This document shows positions 46,561-57,800 of a DNA stretch of 64,000 bases, piece by piece. Source of the stretch: Clusia tigrina (lineage: Eukaryota; Arthropoda; Insecta; Diptera; Clusiidae); assembly GCA_920105625.2 (NCBI GenBank), contig OV050030.1, positions 33,474,516 through 33,538,515 of the forward strand, written 5' to 3'. A model generated the notes under the pieces. That model was not told the DNA's origin. It did no database searches and saw only the letters and a list, made by a program, of their open reading frames with translations. How positions within the stretch are numbered: the stretch's first letter is position 1; every line of letters begins with the position of its first letter. The position numbers were made by a program, and so were the translations under genes.

Positions 46561-48658
46561 TTGAATAATTAATTAAATAAATAAACAAATACAAAAATGT
46601 TACAAGACTTGGAAGCCTTTCAATAGCATTGAGGTTCATTGGCTCATTCAGATGGCCCTTCAAGAGGTTTAGGAGGTAAGGCAAGTGAGTGCTGGTTGCA
46701 ATCCAAATCCGATACTCTCTGCTTAAAGCTCTACAAACCCATTTCGCTCGGTTTGGCTCTTTCTACTGAGCACTTGAAGAGATTTGAGGTTCTTTCAATG
46801 CTTTGGGAGAGCGGAGAACTTAATTGTAGGAGGCATTTTTGTTGCTTATAAATCGAGAGTCGTGAGTTGGAACTTAATTAAAAGTACTACAAATAACAAT
46901 TTAATTTCATTTGCACAGCGGCAGTTTTTGTTCAGTTTCGGAGCAATCCAAATTTCCAGTCTGTTAGGCCAGAAGCCTCCCTGAACCCGTTCCTAATAGG
47001 ACCGCGTTTGTTGTGGTAGTTCCGTTTGCCAATTAAGCAATGTTTTCAGTGGCAGAGCACTTGATCATATTTACAACAATATCATTCGAAGACTGTGTTT
47101 ATACAAATGCGGTGCTAATGATTCGGAAGCCAGCTATTTGCTATATTGTCATACTATGTACGACGGCGGGGACTGGGGCCAGTTGTGAGGCACGTGCGAG
47201 AAATACCAAGCCAAGCATTTGCATGAGAAAATGTGTGAAGGACAAAGTTACAGGTTAAACCCAGATATCCACTGAAGCCATGGTACATGGGCTTAGGATG
47301 GATGTTATGACAACGGTACTGGAATGGAAGAAAGCAGCGATTTTGACACTGATGGCCCCCTAATCTAGTGGCTATTATACTAGTCTCACAGTCGTGGGAC
47401 CGTGGTCTTCGTCTGGAAATGCTTCTTTCAACATCGTTTTCCCTTCGAGTTGCCTTGGTGGCCTTTCTTGTTAGGGCTCATTCTCCCAAAGCCTTTCACG
47501 CACTATCAACTACTGTTTAAGGTGAATAATTCAGGTAACTCTCCTTCTATGTATCCATATACAAATGCCAAAGTACCCATTCCAATTGCACTAATGTGGG
47601 TCTACTGGTATGTTCGTCCTGCCACACCTCAAATTGGTTGTCCCAAGCGCTTGCTCAAATGTATGCTCCAATAGCACAAGGCGTAGTTATAAATCGGAGA
47701 ATTGTACTTAAAGCATATACATAAGTGGGCGGTATCGAGGGCGCCACAAGTCAACTTTTCGTTGATGATGAAAGTATTCCAAAATGATCGGTTTCGAATT
47801 TTTGTTTTATTAATCCTCAAAAGTGTTAGAAAAAGGACGTGTCTCTGCGTGGACTGGAAACAATCAGCTGGATTTAAGTACCCACACCACCTACATTTGG
47901 GATTTCGTAGTGATCTCGTCTTTGCATATTGAAGTACCCCAAATTAGCTCCAAGTTTCCGGTCTGTACTTGTAGCAGGAAGTGAAGACGGACGTCCCTAA
48001 AACATGGTCGCTCTGCTCAAGTATTTAAATTTATGTTCATACCTGCTCATCTCCCAAGCAAGTATTACGGAGGGTTGCTTCTATCCAATGTGCACCGCTG
48101 CTCGGAATCCCGCCTACCTAAGGATGGAACCACCCTATCATTAATTTACATTTGCATCGTTTGTTTTCTTTCAAGTAAAATGTAATTAAATGAGAAAAAC
48201 TCACGAGGATCTTTCGTATATTAGTCAACCGAAGGAAGAGAGACGAAAATGTGAGAGCCAAGGCAAAAGAAGAGGGAAATAGTTCTGCATTTTCTGCGTC
48301 AGACTTGGAAAAGTCGCAGAAACCTTGTCCCTTACATTGACACTGAAATGACTGAACTGGAATCTGCCAAATCAGGAGTTCGGTGTAATTCTCAGTTTGC
48401 TCCAAATGATGCACAGTAAGCATCGAGGAAAGTACTCTTTCAGCCCTCATGTGGTCACTCTTGACTTCTCGAAATGAGAGTCTTTCGTTAGAGAGGTTGA
48501 CTCCAACCAAGCTATCGTCTTAATTTCAGAGTATTTCTATCTTGTTCCCGTGTTGGCAGCAATAAGAAACCGCCCACTCAATTCTTACGAGCATAATCAA
48601 ACAGAGAACTGAGAGCAACGAAGAAAGCGTCGTCTGAGAATTAAGTGGAGTATTTTTG

Positions 48659-48694
48659 CATAAAGGGCCTGTGCGAGAGAGTTGGCGATCAGTT
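48659..48694 (+). promoter_or_regulatory. Core promoter of OBP gene 1
   Basis: A TATA-like CATAAAGG lies at 48659-48666 and an arthropod initiator TCAGTT at 48689-48694. The A at 48691 would be +1, 32 bp after the TATA-like box, leaving a 36-nt 5' UTR before the ATG at 48728. The same arrangement and spacing is kept in the right arm, which supports function. Confidence 0.65.
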
Positions 48695-48727
48695 CTCGTT
48701 CGCCTGTCTAAGAAAATAGGTCTCAAA

Positions 48728-49253
48728 ATGAAGTTCATCGCTGCAGTCGCTTACATCGCGTTAATCGCCGCAGAAATAGCTTTAATCGCCTCAGATACTA
48801 CAACTGTAAGCTGAACCTCACGAAGAGGAATCAAAAACAGTTTTGAACTTTCTCTTAAAATTTGATCACTGCTTCAATTTGCTTTTTCCTCTACAGGTGC
48901 GTTCTGCAAAGGTGCCGTCCCGTAAAGAAGTAATGACGAAGTGTGCGCAGAAAAATGGAGCTCCAGATGGCACGATAACCTTACTAGGAGATCGCATCAG
49001 AATTGACGCCGCTGATTTACCAGCCATTCAGTGCGCCGTCGACTGTATGATGCAACATTTTAGGATGTACCAGAAATTTAAAGTGTTTGGGGATAAAATA
49101 GTCCTCGAATTCAAGGAGTATGAGAAGAAATTTGTAAATGAAGTAATTGAAGCCTGTCCACAGAAAGGTAGAGGGAAAAAAGGTCAATGTGCAATTGCTT
49201 ATGGATTGTTTGTCTGTTTCGAAGACAAGGGTTTAGCCTTTAAATTTGAATAG
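48728..49253 (+). CDS. Classic odorant-binding protein (PBP/GOBP family), gene 1
   Basis: Exons 48728-48805 and 48897-49253, intron 91 bp (gtaagc…ctctacag), phase 0; product 144 aa. OBPs are secreted carriers of small hydrophobic ligands. The first exon encodes a signal peptide (MKFIAAVAYIALIAA). The mature part has the six conserved cysteines in classic spacing: C1-x29-C2-x3-C3-x36-C4-x10-C5-x8-C6, seen in TKC, QCAVDC, EAC, QC and GLFVC, predicting three disulphides. The C5-C6 segment (CAIAYGLFVC) recalls the Obp56 group of flies, but I do not assign an orthologue. It has a TATA/initiator promoter 37 bp upstream, and a paralogue on the opposite strand at 54214-54784 in the mirror arm. Third alternative: a related OBP-like secreted protein with a non-olfactory role (gland or reproductive). 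Confidence 0.92.
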
Positions 49254-49339
49254 AAGTATTCGTGAATGAATCCAACGCTTTCTGCACGAATAAGTTTTTA
49301 TATAATTCAATGAAATGTATCAAAGGGCTTTAAAATTGG

Positions 49340-49965
49340 AAGAGAAGAATATTATTATTGTTATTATTAATTACTATTAAAATTATATTTAAGAAGGCAC
49401 TATGCCAGGGCTGTCGCGTTTTGTTCAAGTTAATCCTAGAAAAAATATAAATGTTTAAACTTTTTAACTTAAATTGTGGATACAGTTTTTTTATGTATTA
49501 AAAATAGTTTGAATGAAGTAAATTGATCGGTCTTTGCTTAGAATTTCTTCAGCGGGTGATGAGTGGGCAATCTGCGAGGATGTGGGATACTGTGAATTGT
49601 AAATAACGGCACAGCTGGCAAAAGGTGGCGATTCGCATTGTCGCTTAGTATGTGTCCGTGCGTGATGTTTGTGTGTCCTAATCGGAGCCCAACGAAGCAT
49701 CTGTTCATTGCAGCATTAGAGGTCGATGATGGGAGTATTGCGGCTGTATGGTTAGTGTTGAAGGACTTGTATTCACGATTGTAATTCTGCCAGTTTGTGA
49801 TAGTTTTGTTGATGGCATGATGCGATCTTTCCCACAAATTTGTAAGCGAAAGGCATAAACATGTGCAGTGGAGATTTGACTGCTGGTTCCGCTGCTTTAT
49901 CTGCGTATTCGTTTCCAGTTATCACTGTTTGAGCTGGTATCTACATTAATCTCATCTTCTTGCAT
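49340..49965 (-). mobile_element. I-like retrotransposon 3' fragment in the left arm
   Basis: The minus strand from 49837 encodes an I-type tail (CFVGLRLGHTNITHGHILSD) followed by a frameshifted end. Its 3' UTR has gccagggctgtcgcgttttgtt as in 13850. The 3' tail is (TAA)-like at 49350-49375. The mirror arm lacks the whole block: there agaagaatat runs on through about 10 bp into tatttacgacaaatt. So it inserted after the duplication, or was deleted from the other arm. Confidence 0.75.
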
Positions 49966-50465
49966 AAGTAATTTACGACAAATTATCTATTTAATGAGTC
50001 GTGTAAATTTATATTGAGAGCTACTAATGAAAGGGCATATTTGAGCTGCCTTGTTATTAAGAACTACTTCCCTAATTTTATTGTCCTAAAAGGATAAGCT
50101 ATCAATCGATGCTCTCTCAAGGGTCTTTGGTGACATCGACCCGCTTTGAGGTTACGATTTCAATCGAAACTACCTTTATTTATGTTACCCCACCCAGTTA
50201 TAGTGTATTATTCCTTTTATCATTCTCGTAGAAAGTTAAATTGGATGTTGCCTCAGACATTTCTTTCGCTGGATCATTGAAGAGTTTGAAGAGTCGGTAA
50301 GTGGGGTTTATGGTGGACATGATTGATTATACAAGAAGTACAACGCATTCAAAGGGGGCCAAGAAGTGGTGGAAACCTTGCCTAGGTCTGATCGAACTTT
50401 AACGGCCTCGATAGATGTTAGCGTGGCACAAATTGACGGAATCGGTTGGGAAAAATTTGGATATA

Positions 50466-50473
50466 TGTAGATA

Positions 50474-50550
<77 letters not shown>
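50466..50550. repeat. (TA)n microsatellite
   Basis: About 75 bp of TA repeats bounded by atatct/agatat. It replaces the 3' end of the adjacent mariner and sits at the inner edge of the left arm. Confidence 0.95.
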
Positions 50551-50554
<4 letters not shown>

Positions 50555-51282
50555 AGCTTTCCTTTCAGCGGTGTCTTCAGTTTTGGAAAGAGGAAAAAGT
50601 CAGCGGGGGCCAAGTCCGGTGAATACGGTGGTTGAGGCATGATAACGGTTTTGTTTTCGGCCAAAAACAGCTCCTGAGCGATGTCCTTGCGACGTTGTTT
50701 TTGCTCAAAATTGAGCAATTTTGGAACAATCTTCGCTGCCGCACGTTTCATGCCTAAAACCTCCGTAAAAATTGCTTGCCATGAGCCGAACGATATGCCA
50801 ACATCATCAGCAACCTCTCTGATAGTGATTCGATGATTATCCAAAATCATTTTCTTCACTGCGTCAATGTTTTCATCGGTTGTTGACGTGCTCGGGCGAC
50901 CAGGACGAGCATCGTCATTGACATCTTCTCGGCCTTCCTTAAACCGGTTATACCATAATTGAACTTGTGTTCTGCTCATAGTAGACTCGCCAAAGGCCAC
51001 AGTCAACATTTCAAATGTCCTTGCGCATTTAATTTCATTTTTTACACAAAACTGAATACAGTTTCTTTGATCCATTTTTTCGAATAGTACAAAATCGAAG
51101 AGCACACCAAAACACGACTAACCTTTTTATCTGTCAAAAACAAACTGACAATCCAAAATGGTTGGTATTGCCAACATATATAACAGACATGTGTACCAGC
51201 ATAACAGAAAAAAAAATGCGAACATCGAACATACGTAACTCACGAAATGTGAAAATAACGGTTATTTTTTGATCACACCTCG

Positions 51283-51284
<2 letters not shown>
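50551..51284 (-). mobile_element. mariner transposon, deleted copy
   Basis: The minus strand is open for 184 codons from 51105. It has the N-terminal helix-turn-helix region (FCVKNEIKCARTFEMLTVAF, QLWYNRFKEGREDVNDDARPGRPST) and then jumps from KDIAQELFLAENKT straight to PQPPYSPDLAPADFFLF. The middle of the transposase, with the first two catalytic aspartates of the DD34D triad (usual motifs TGDE and HDNAP), is therefore deleted in frame; the third (SPDL) remains. The 5' terminal repeat begins CGAGGTGTGATC at 51282, with TA beside it. The 3' end is lost into the (TA)n. Non-functional. The ~175-bp leader between terminal repeat and ATG is normal for the family. Confidence 0.92.
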
Positions 51285-51338
<54 letters not shown>

Positions 51339-53599
51339 ATTTATTATATTAGCGGCTGTCTTGAGCTAATTCGTTATTTGTATCCTACTTGACTCTCATT
51401 TTTCTTCACCATTGTATATTCTGTTGGTCTGCAACTTGTTCTCCTTCGAAGGATTATGACAAACAAATCGTTGCTTTATTCCAAATTTTATCCAGAGCAG
51501 AGTTTGCTGATATAACTTTTTATTGCTTCCTGGATCTCTTCTTTACTACGCAACTCTTCTTTACTATTCAACTCCTCTTTACCTCTTTAGTACCCTCTTT
51601 ATTCCTCCCTATTCGGTACGATTTTTCCTTCCGGGTAGTTCGGTTGATGTCTTCTATGCAGGAATTTAATGCGTTACGTTACTGTTTCTATTTCACTTCG
51701 ACACCGGATCAGTACTTTTCTTATATTCTAGCGTTCACTGGGGCAACGTGACAGCCTTTGACTTGGTCCATTACTATTCCACAACTTTATAGATTCCATG
51801 ATTGTCATATTGGGCTTTTGGTGTCCCAGCCGTATAATCTTACTACATAATTTCTGTATCTATAGCGGAATGATTTTGAAACTTTCCAGGAATAATAGAA
51901 GAGTTTGTGTTGAATAGAATGAAACGGCCAGAAACTATATTCGGAAAGTAAACACATCATAGTGTGAACCTCTTTGATCCTTCTGGATAAACTATGGCTT
52001 ACTCTACCCCACATATTCAGCTCTACTCTCAATTCCTGGGATATTTCTGATTAGTTCCCTGATGAGAGTACACATGGAAAGTATAAACATTTATTTAAGG
52101 AGTTTCGGAGTACTGAAAATGATGTCAAGTTTGAACTATATCAGTTTTTTTTTGCTTGTAATTTGACACACAGTAAATCGGAGTAAATATATCTCTTACG
52201 GAAAGGAGTAAATAATCCGCTTATGGATCGTAGTAAATAATCCGCTTATGGATCGTAGTAAATAATCCGCTTATGGATCGTAGTAAATATACCGCTTGAT
52301 TTCAATATTTGTGTAACACCTGCACTCCCAACTCTCAGAAGCCATGCTCGTCTATATGAATTTTTAGCTCCGATACAGTTCCACTTGGTTTACAACAGGA
52401 TCCCAAAAAGAAAGAACAACATTCCTTCAAACCACATGAGTGTGCTTCCCTTCCCCGGTTGTATGTTCTCTTCTTTGTAATGGGCGTTCCATCTCTCCCT
52501 TCCCCGTTTAGACAATCCGCTTTCTGTTTTTCTGGAGGATAGTTTACGAGTGAGCTTTACGTCTCCCTTTCCCTCTTATAACTGTTACCAACATTTCACT
52601 TCCTCAAAGATAAGGGCAATTTCTGCATATACAAAACGCTAATAAATTGGCGGCATTTTTTCGTTCGTGTGTTTGCCACATTGTCGAGTTTCAATTAACG
52701 ACATTTTCAGGTGGAACCGAAATCCCTGCCGAGCACATTCACACAAAATCGGCAAGAATGGCACCTAATTTCAGGCAATTTCACACAGTAATTGCTTATA
52801 TCCTGAGCACGCGCAGAATTAATTCAATTTACCACCACGCTTCGAAATGCCACCACGTTCTGTGTGTTGGCGGCATAGCCGGGCCTCGTTGGCTGGGTGG
52901 GTGGCAAGTCCTCGCCCAGGAATATCCTGACGCATTGGCATTATCTGAGCTGGCAAAATCAAAACTTACTCGTACTCGTTTGTGGGAGCATTATTTTTCG
53001 CCCTTTCAATTGCGTTTCGTTCGTTCGCGCCACGGCAGGAAAGCGCCCGTTTGTGGTTTGCGATTGTCGCTTCCTTCTGTCTGCGATTTGTTTATGCGGA
53101 TTGTTACCAATTTATTTTCATTCAATTTGATTTATCTGCTTTAAATTGGCTGTTATTTTGTGCATTGGTCGTTGTGTGGCACAACGCTGAAAGCTCACAA
53201 GGAGGAGGGATTACTAGTGAATATTTGAAAACCTTTGAAATTTGATAAACCTTTCGGAATTCGTATCCGGATGGTGGTGCTTTTGTTATTTCCAGCGTAT
53301 TTCAGTGCTGAGTACAACATTCAAGGTCTTAGTTGTGGCAAATAAGTGCCGGTTTGTAGCTTCAAAGGTGGGTAGGATACTTATTTGCTTAAAATGTCGA
53401 ACAGTCAGCGTGACTGTAATTATCGAGTGAGTTCGGGTTCGAATTGCTATTGAAATGGGTTGCGTGGCAAACTAATGAACTTTCGTCTCGCAAAAGGTTA
53501 GGATGCGTTCCTTGAAGGTAGGATCTCAATGGGCTCATTCAGAAATGTCTTCAGCAAAAGAAAAAAATTGCCAACCAACAAGTTGCTGCTACGGATTCA
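51285..53599. other. Spacer of the inverted duplication
   Basis: (TA)n at 51285-51335, then pyrimidine-rich decayed sequence. A 25-bp unit (ccgcttatggatcgtagtaa…) is repeated about four times at 52195-52300. A unique, less AT-rich block runs 52640-53450. Frames of up to 165 codons there show no domain. No gene is recognised. Confidence 0.5.
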
Positions 53600-54213
53600 A
53601 GAAACTTGTCCAAATTTGGAGTGATTTTTGCTCCTTTTGTCCTAACCGATTCCATCAATTTGTGCGACGCTAACATCTATCGAGGCCGTTAAAGTTCGAT
53701 CAGACCTAGGCAAGGTTTCCACCACTTCTTGGCCCCCTTTGAATGCGTTGTACTTCTTGTATAATCAATCATGTCCACCATAAACCCCACTTACAGACTC
53801 TTCAACCTCTTCAATGTTCCAGCGAAAGAAATCTCTGAAGCAACATCCAATTTTACTTTCTACGAGAATGATAAAAGGAATAATACACTATAACTGGGTG
53901 GGGTAACATAAATAAAGGTAGTTTCGATTGAAATCGTAACCTCAAAGCGGGTCCGTATCACAAAAGACCGAGAGAGAGCACCGATTGAGAACGTATCCTT
54001 TTAGGACAACAAAGTTAGGGAAGTTCTTAATAACAAGCCCTCTCATTAGTAATTCTCAATATAAATTTACACGACTCATTAAATAGATAATTTGTCGTAA
54101 ATACTCCTGTATATTCTTCTCTTCGAATTTCCAAGTCCTTTGATACATTTCCATTGAATTATATAATAACTTATTCGTGCAGAAAGCGTTGGATTCATTT
54201 ACGAATACTATTA

Positions 54214-54784
54214 TTAAATTTTAAGGACTAAACCGTTGTCTTCAAAACACACAAACAATTCATATCCAATTTCACATTCATTGTTATTTTTGATATCCTT
54301 CGGTAAACAGGAATTAATTGCTTTTCTTACAGTTTCCTCATCATAATCACTACTGTATTCACGCACTATTCCTTCTGCATCTACTCTACCCGTGTCGTAC
54401 ATGCTCAATTTTTGCAGCATACAGTAGACGGTGCACTGAATGGCGTGTAAATCAGCGGCGTTAATTGTGGTCCGGTCCTGTAATAAGGTCATGATGTTAC
54501 TTGGGGCTTTATTCGTCATCGCACACTTCTTCAATACATCTTTGCGGCTCGGCCCTTCTCCAGGACGAAACTGTAAAAGAAACAGGAATTGTCAATAATC
54601 AACTTTCCAAAGAGAGTTAAAAATTGTTTTCGACTCTTGTTCGTGAGCTTCAACTTACAGTTACTGGAGACTGCTTTGGAGGGTCTAAGTCGATTTGTGC
54701 GGAGAGCGGAGGGACGTCTGAGGCGACGAAAACGACTTCTGCGGCGATTGACGCTATGTACGCGACTGCAGCGATGAACTTCAT
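54214..54784 (-). CDS. Classic odorant-binding protein, gene 2 (mirror paralogue)
   Basis: Exons 54784-54659 and 54570-54214, intron 88 bp (gtaagt…cttttacag), phase 0; product 160 aa. The signal peptide starts MKFIAAVAYIASIAA. Six cysteines lie in classic order: C1-x29-C2-x3-C3-x37-C4-x10-C5-x8-C6 (KKC, QCTVYC, NSC, EC, ELFVC). Exon 1 is 48 nt longer than in gene 1, adding LSAQIDLDPPKQSPVT between signal peptide and exon 2; this gives an extended N terminus for the mature protein. Mature exon identity to gene 1 is about 53 of 119 residues. An in-frame upstream ATG at 54856 lies before the predicted start of transcription, so the ATG at 54784, matching gene 1, is preferred. The frame is intact with no sign of decay. 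Confidence 0.92.
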
Positions 54785-54817
54785 TTTGAGACCTATTTTC
54801 TTAGACAGGCGGACGAG

Positions 54818-54853
54818 AACTGATCGCCAACTCTCTCGCACAGGCCCTTTATG
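54818..54853 (-). promoter_or_regulatory. Core promoter of OBP gene 2
   Basis: Minus-strand CATAAAGG at 54853-54846 and initiator TCAGTT at 54823-54818 with the same 32-bp spacing as in gene 1. The surrounding ~160 bp is almost identical to gene 1, so both genes probably share regulation. Confidence 0.65.
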
Positions 54854-56866
54854 CAAAAATACTCCACTTAATTCTGAGACGACGCTTTCTTCGTTGCTCT
54901 CAGTTCTCTGTTTGATTATGCTCGTAAGAATTGAGTGGGCGGTTTCTTATTGCTGCCAACACGGGAACAAGATAGAAATTCTCTGAAATTAAGACGATAG
55001 CTTGGTTGGAGTAAACCTCTCTAACGAAAGACGCTCATTTCGACAAGTCAAGAGTGACCACATGACGGCTGAAAGAGTATTACACCGAACTACTGATTTG
55101 GCAGATTCCATTTCAGTAATTTCAGTGTCAATGTAAGGGACAAGGTTTCTGCGACTTTTCCAAGTCTGACGCAGAAAATGCAGAACTATTTCCCTCTTCT
55201 TTTGCCTTGGCTCTCACATTTTCGTCTCTCTTCCTTCGGTTGACTAATATACGAAAGATCCTCGTGAGTTTTTCTCATTTAATTACATTTTACTTGAAAG
55301 AAAACAAACGATGCAAATGTAAAATGATAGGGTGGTTCCATCCTTAGGTAGGCGGGATTCCGAGCAGCGGTGCACATTGGATAGAAGCAACCCTCCGTAA
55401 TACTTGCTTGGGAGATGAGCAGGTATGAACATAAATTTAAATACTTGAGCAGAGCGACCATGTTTTAGGGACGTCCGTCTTCACTTCCTGCTACAAGTAC
55501 AGACCGGAAACTTGGAGCTAATTTGGGGTACTTCAATATGCAAAGACGAGATCACTACGAAATCCCAAATGTAGGTGGTGTGGGTACTTAAATCCAGCTG
55601 ATTGTTTCCAGTCCACGCATAGACACGTCCTTTTTCTAACACTTTTCAGGATTAATAAAACAAAAATTCGAAACCGATCATTTTGGATATTTTCATCATC
55701 AACGAAAAGTTGACTTCTGACGCCCACGATACCGCCCACTTATGTATATGCTTTAAGTACAATTCTCCGATTTATAACTACGCCTTGCGTTATTGGAGAC
55801 CACTTTTGAGCAGGCGCTTGGGACAACCAATTTGAGGTGTGGCAGGACGAACATACCAGTAGACCCACATTAGTGCAATTGGAATGGGTACTTTGGCATT
55901 TGTATATGGATACAAAGAAGGAGAGTTACTTCAATTATTCACCTTAAACAGTAGTTGATAGTGCGTGAAAGGCTTTGGGAGAATGAGCCCTAACAAGAAA
56001 GGCGACCAAGGCAACTCGAAGGGCAAACGATGTTGAAAGAAGCATTTCGAGACGAAGACCACGGTCCCAAGACTGTGGGACTAGTATAATAGCCACTAGA
56101 TTAGGGGGCCATCAGTGTCAAAATCGCTGCTGTCTTCCATTCCAGTACCGTTTTCATAACATCCATCCTAAGCCCATCTACCATGGCTTCAGTGGATTGC
56201 AGGGTTTAACTTGTAACTTTGTCCTTCACACATTTTCTCATGTAAATGCTTGGCTTGGTATTTCTCGCACGTGCCTCACAACTGGCCTCAGTCCCCGCCG
56301 TCGTACATAGTATGAAAATATAGCAAATAACTGGATTTCGACTCATTAACACCGCATTTGTATAAACACAGTCTTCGAATGATATTGTTGTAAATATGAT
56401 CAAGTGCTCTGCCACTGAAAACATTGCTTAATTGGTAAACGGAACTACAACAACAAACACGGTCCTATTAGGAACGGGTTCAGGGAGGCTTCTGGCCTAA
56501 CAGACTGGAAATTTGGATTGCTCCGAAACTGATCAAAAACTGCCGCTGTGCAAATGAAATTAAATTGTTATTTGCAGTACTTTTAATTACGTTCCAACTC
56601 ACGACTCTCGATTTATAAGCAACAAAAATGCCTCCTCCAATTAAGTTCTCGGCTCTCCCAAAGCATCGAAAGAACCTCAAATCTCTTCAAGTAGGCAGTA
56701 GAAAGAGCCAAATCGATCGAAATGGGTTTGTAGAGCTTTAAGCAAGAGAGTATCGGCTTTGGATTGCAACCAGCACTCACTTGTCTTACCTCCTAAGCCC
56801 CTTGAAGGCCCAACTAAATGAGCCAATGAACGTCAATGCAAGATTTTCAAGTCTGACCTGGTGATA

Positions 56867-57169
56867 CCGGGTTTGAGTTTGTATTGATAGTTGGCAGATT
56901 TTGTTACAGAGAATGGTGGAGAAGTTAATAGAGAGCGTGGTTCATTTTTAACTTGTTCATCTTCGAAATTATATTCTCTTAGTTTCAAGTGTGGTACAGG
57001 ACTATTTTAAATTGTCAAGAAAAGCTTTTCAACGCATGTTTCTCCATGTGGCTGATGGGGTTCTTTTAATCCTCATATCAAAATAAACGATATGGGAAGT
57101 AGGAAGGTGTGCTATCTCCCCTACGTTCTTCTTGAAACTGTTATGAATGGTCTTTGAGCGAACGAACCA
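56867..57169. other. Spacer, nothing recognised
   Basis: Unique AT-rich DNA outside the right arm. A minus-strand frame at 57029-57355 shows no domain. Confidence 0.4.
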
Positions 57170-57800
57170 GTTCAAGTCCAACCACTCATAAGAATGAAAG
57201 AGCTGCGAATAGTGAGCTGAAATTAGCTTCAATAAGGTTTGAAGATCTTTCACATAATAACTGTTCCAATTGGATTCTTGTCCTATGTAGCCCCCAGTAT
57301 AGATACTAATAGAAGACCTATAATAGGTACATGCAGGTGGAGTACAATAGATCAAATTGGTCGAGGAACATTTTCCCTCTTTAGTTCATTCATTCATTCA
57401 TTAATTCATTCATAGATACTGGAACTGTGGAACACGCCAGGATTAAACCGTTCTTAGTAGACTATTATATTGGCAGTCGGGTACAAGGGAAGCTTTGGAG
57501 CATCTACTATGCCTATGCCCCGCAACATTGAAAACGCGCCTAACATATCTGGGAGCTCCTTGGTTTGAAGGACTAGAAGAGGTCGCACAATTAGGGACAG
57601 TTTCGCTCTTAAGATTTGCTAAGAGCGGCTTTCTGTTTAACGATTTATGTTATAACTCTTAAACGGGTATCCATCTTGCACCGCAAAGGATCTTGGAGGT
57701 ATATGTGCTAGTTTAATCTAACCTATCCTAGTAGACTATTATATCCACATTGCCCGAGTTGTTGTAGCTTCGCCAATTTATAAGTTAATCTTCTCTGTAT
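57170..57800. repeat. Direct segmental duplication, copy 1
   Basis: Matches 59780-60345 in the same orientation at an offset of about 2.54 kb (for example gtacatgcaggtggagtaca at 57327 and 59866). It includes (ttca)n and a 258-bp insertion at 57471-57728. The copies differ by scattered substitutions and by an indel near 57205-57265. Confidence 0.9.
57471..57728 (+). mobile_element. Short insertion with 16-bp target duplication, TAACC-type tail
   Basis: Flanked by perfect direct repeats tagtagactattatat (57455-57470 and 57729-57744). The right end reads tttaatctaacctatccta, a 3' tail of the type seen on non-LTR elements and SINEs. No reverse transcriptase frame, so it is a SINE or a short 5'-truncated retrotransposon. 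The same insertion is present in copy 2 (60002-60274). Confidence 0.75.

Larger units (their letters stand above)
46605..50465 (+). repeat. Left arm of a large inverted duplication
   Basis: This arm is the reverse complement of 53600-56866. The outer end lies near 46605 (gacttg…cattgaggttcattggctcatt against its complement at 56815-56860). The inner end lies near 50450-50465 (aaattgacggaatcggtt against 53645-53665). Sample identity over 219 bp at 47040-47258 is about 96% (9 differences). The 160 bp before the OBP start is about 98-99% identical. A ~600-bp I-like insertion (49345-49965) is unique to this arm. The arm carries one OBP gene. Confidence 0.95.
53600..56866 (-). repeat. Right arm of the large inverted duplication
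   Basis: Reverse complement of 46605-50465 minus the I-like insertion. It carries the second OBP gene. Similarity is high throughout except inside the OBP exons, the intron and a few indels around 53960-54130 and 55075-55120. Confidence 0.95.

Noticed and set aside
47040..47258. 72-codon frame conserved in both arms of the inverted duplication (mirror 56206-56424)
   Set aside because: Nine differences between arms, of which about eight change the protein. That is what neutral drift gives, so conservation of the frame reflects recent common origin and not coding constraint.
48118..48510. 130-codon minus-strand frame upstream of OBP gene 1
   Set aside because: Broken in the mirror arm and without domain; antisense to the OBP upstream region.
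48526..48738. Minus-strand frame over the OBP promoter (also mirrored at 54624-54986)
   Set aside because: Antisense shadow of the promoter and first exon.
54785..54856. Upstream in-frame ATG extending OBP gene 2
   Set aside because: It would lie upstream of the initiator and destroy the signal peptide start; the mirror gene supports the downstream ATG.
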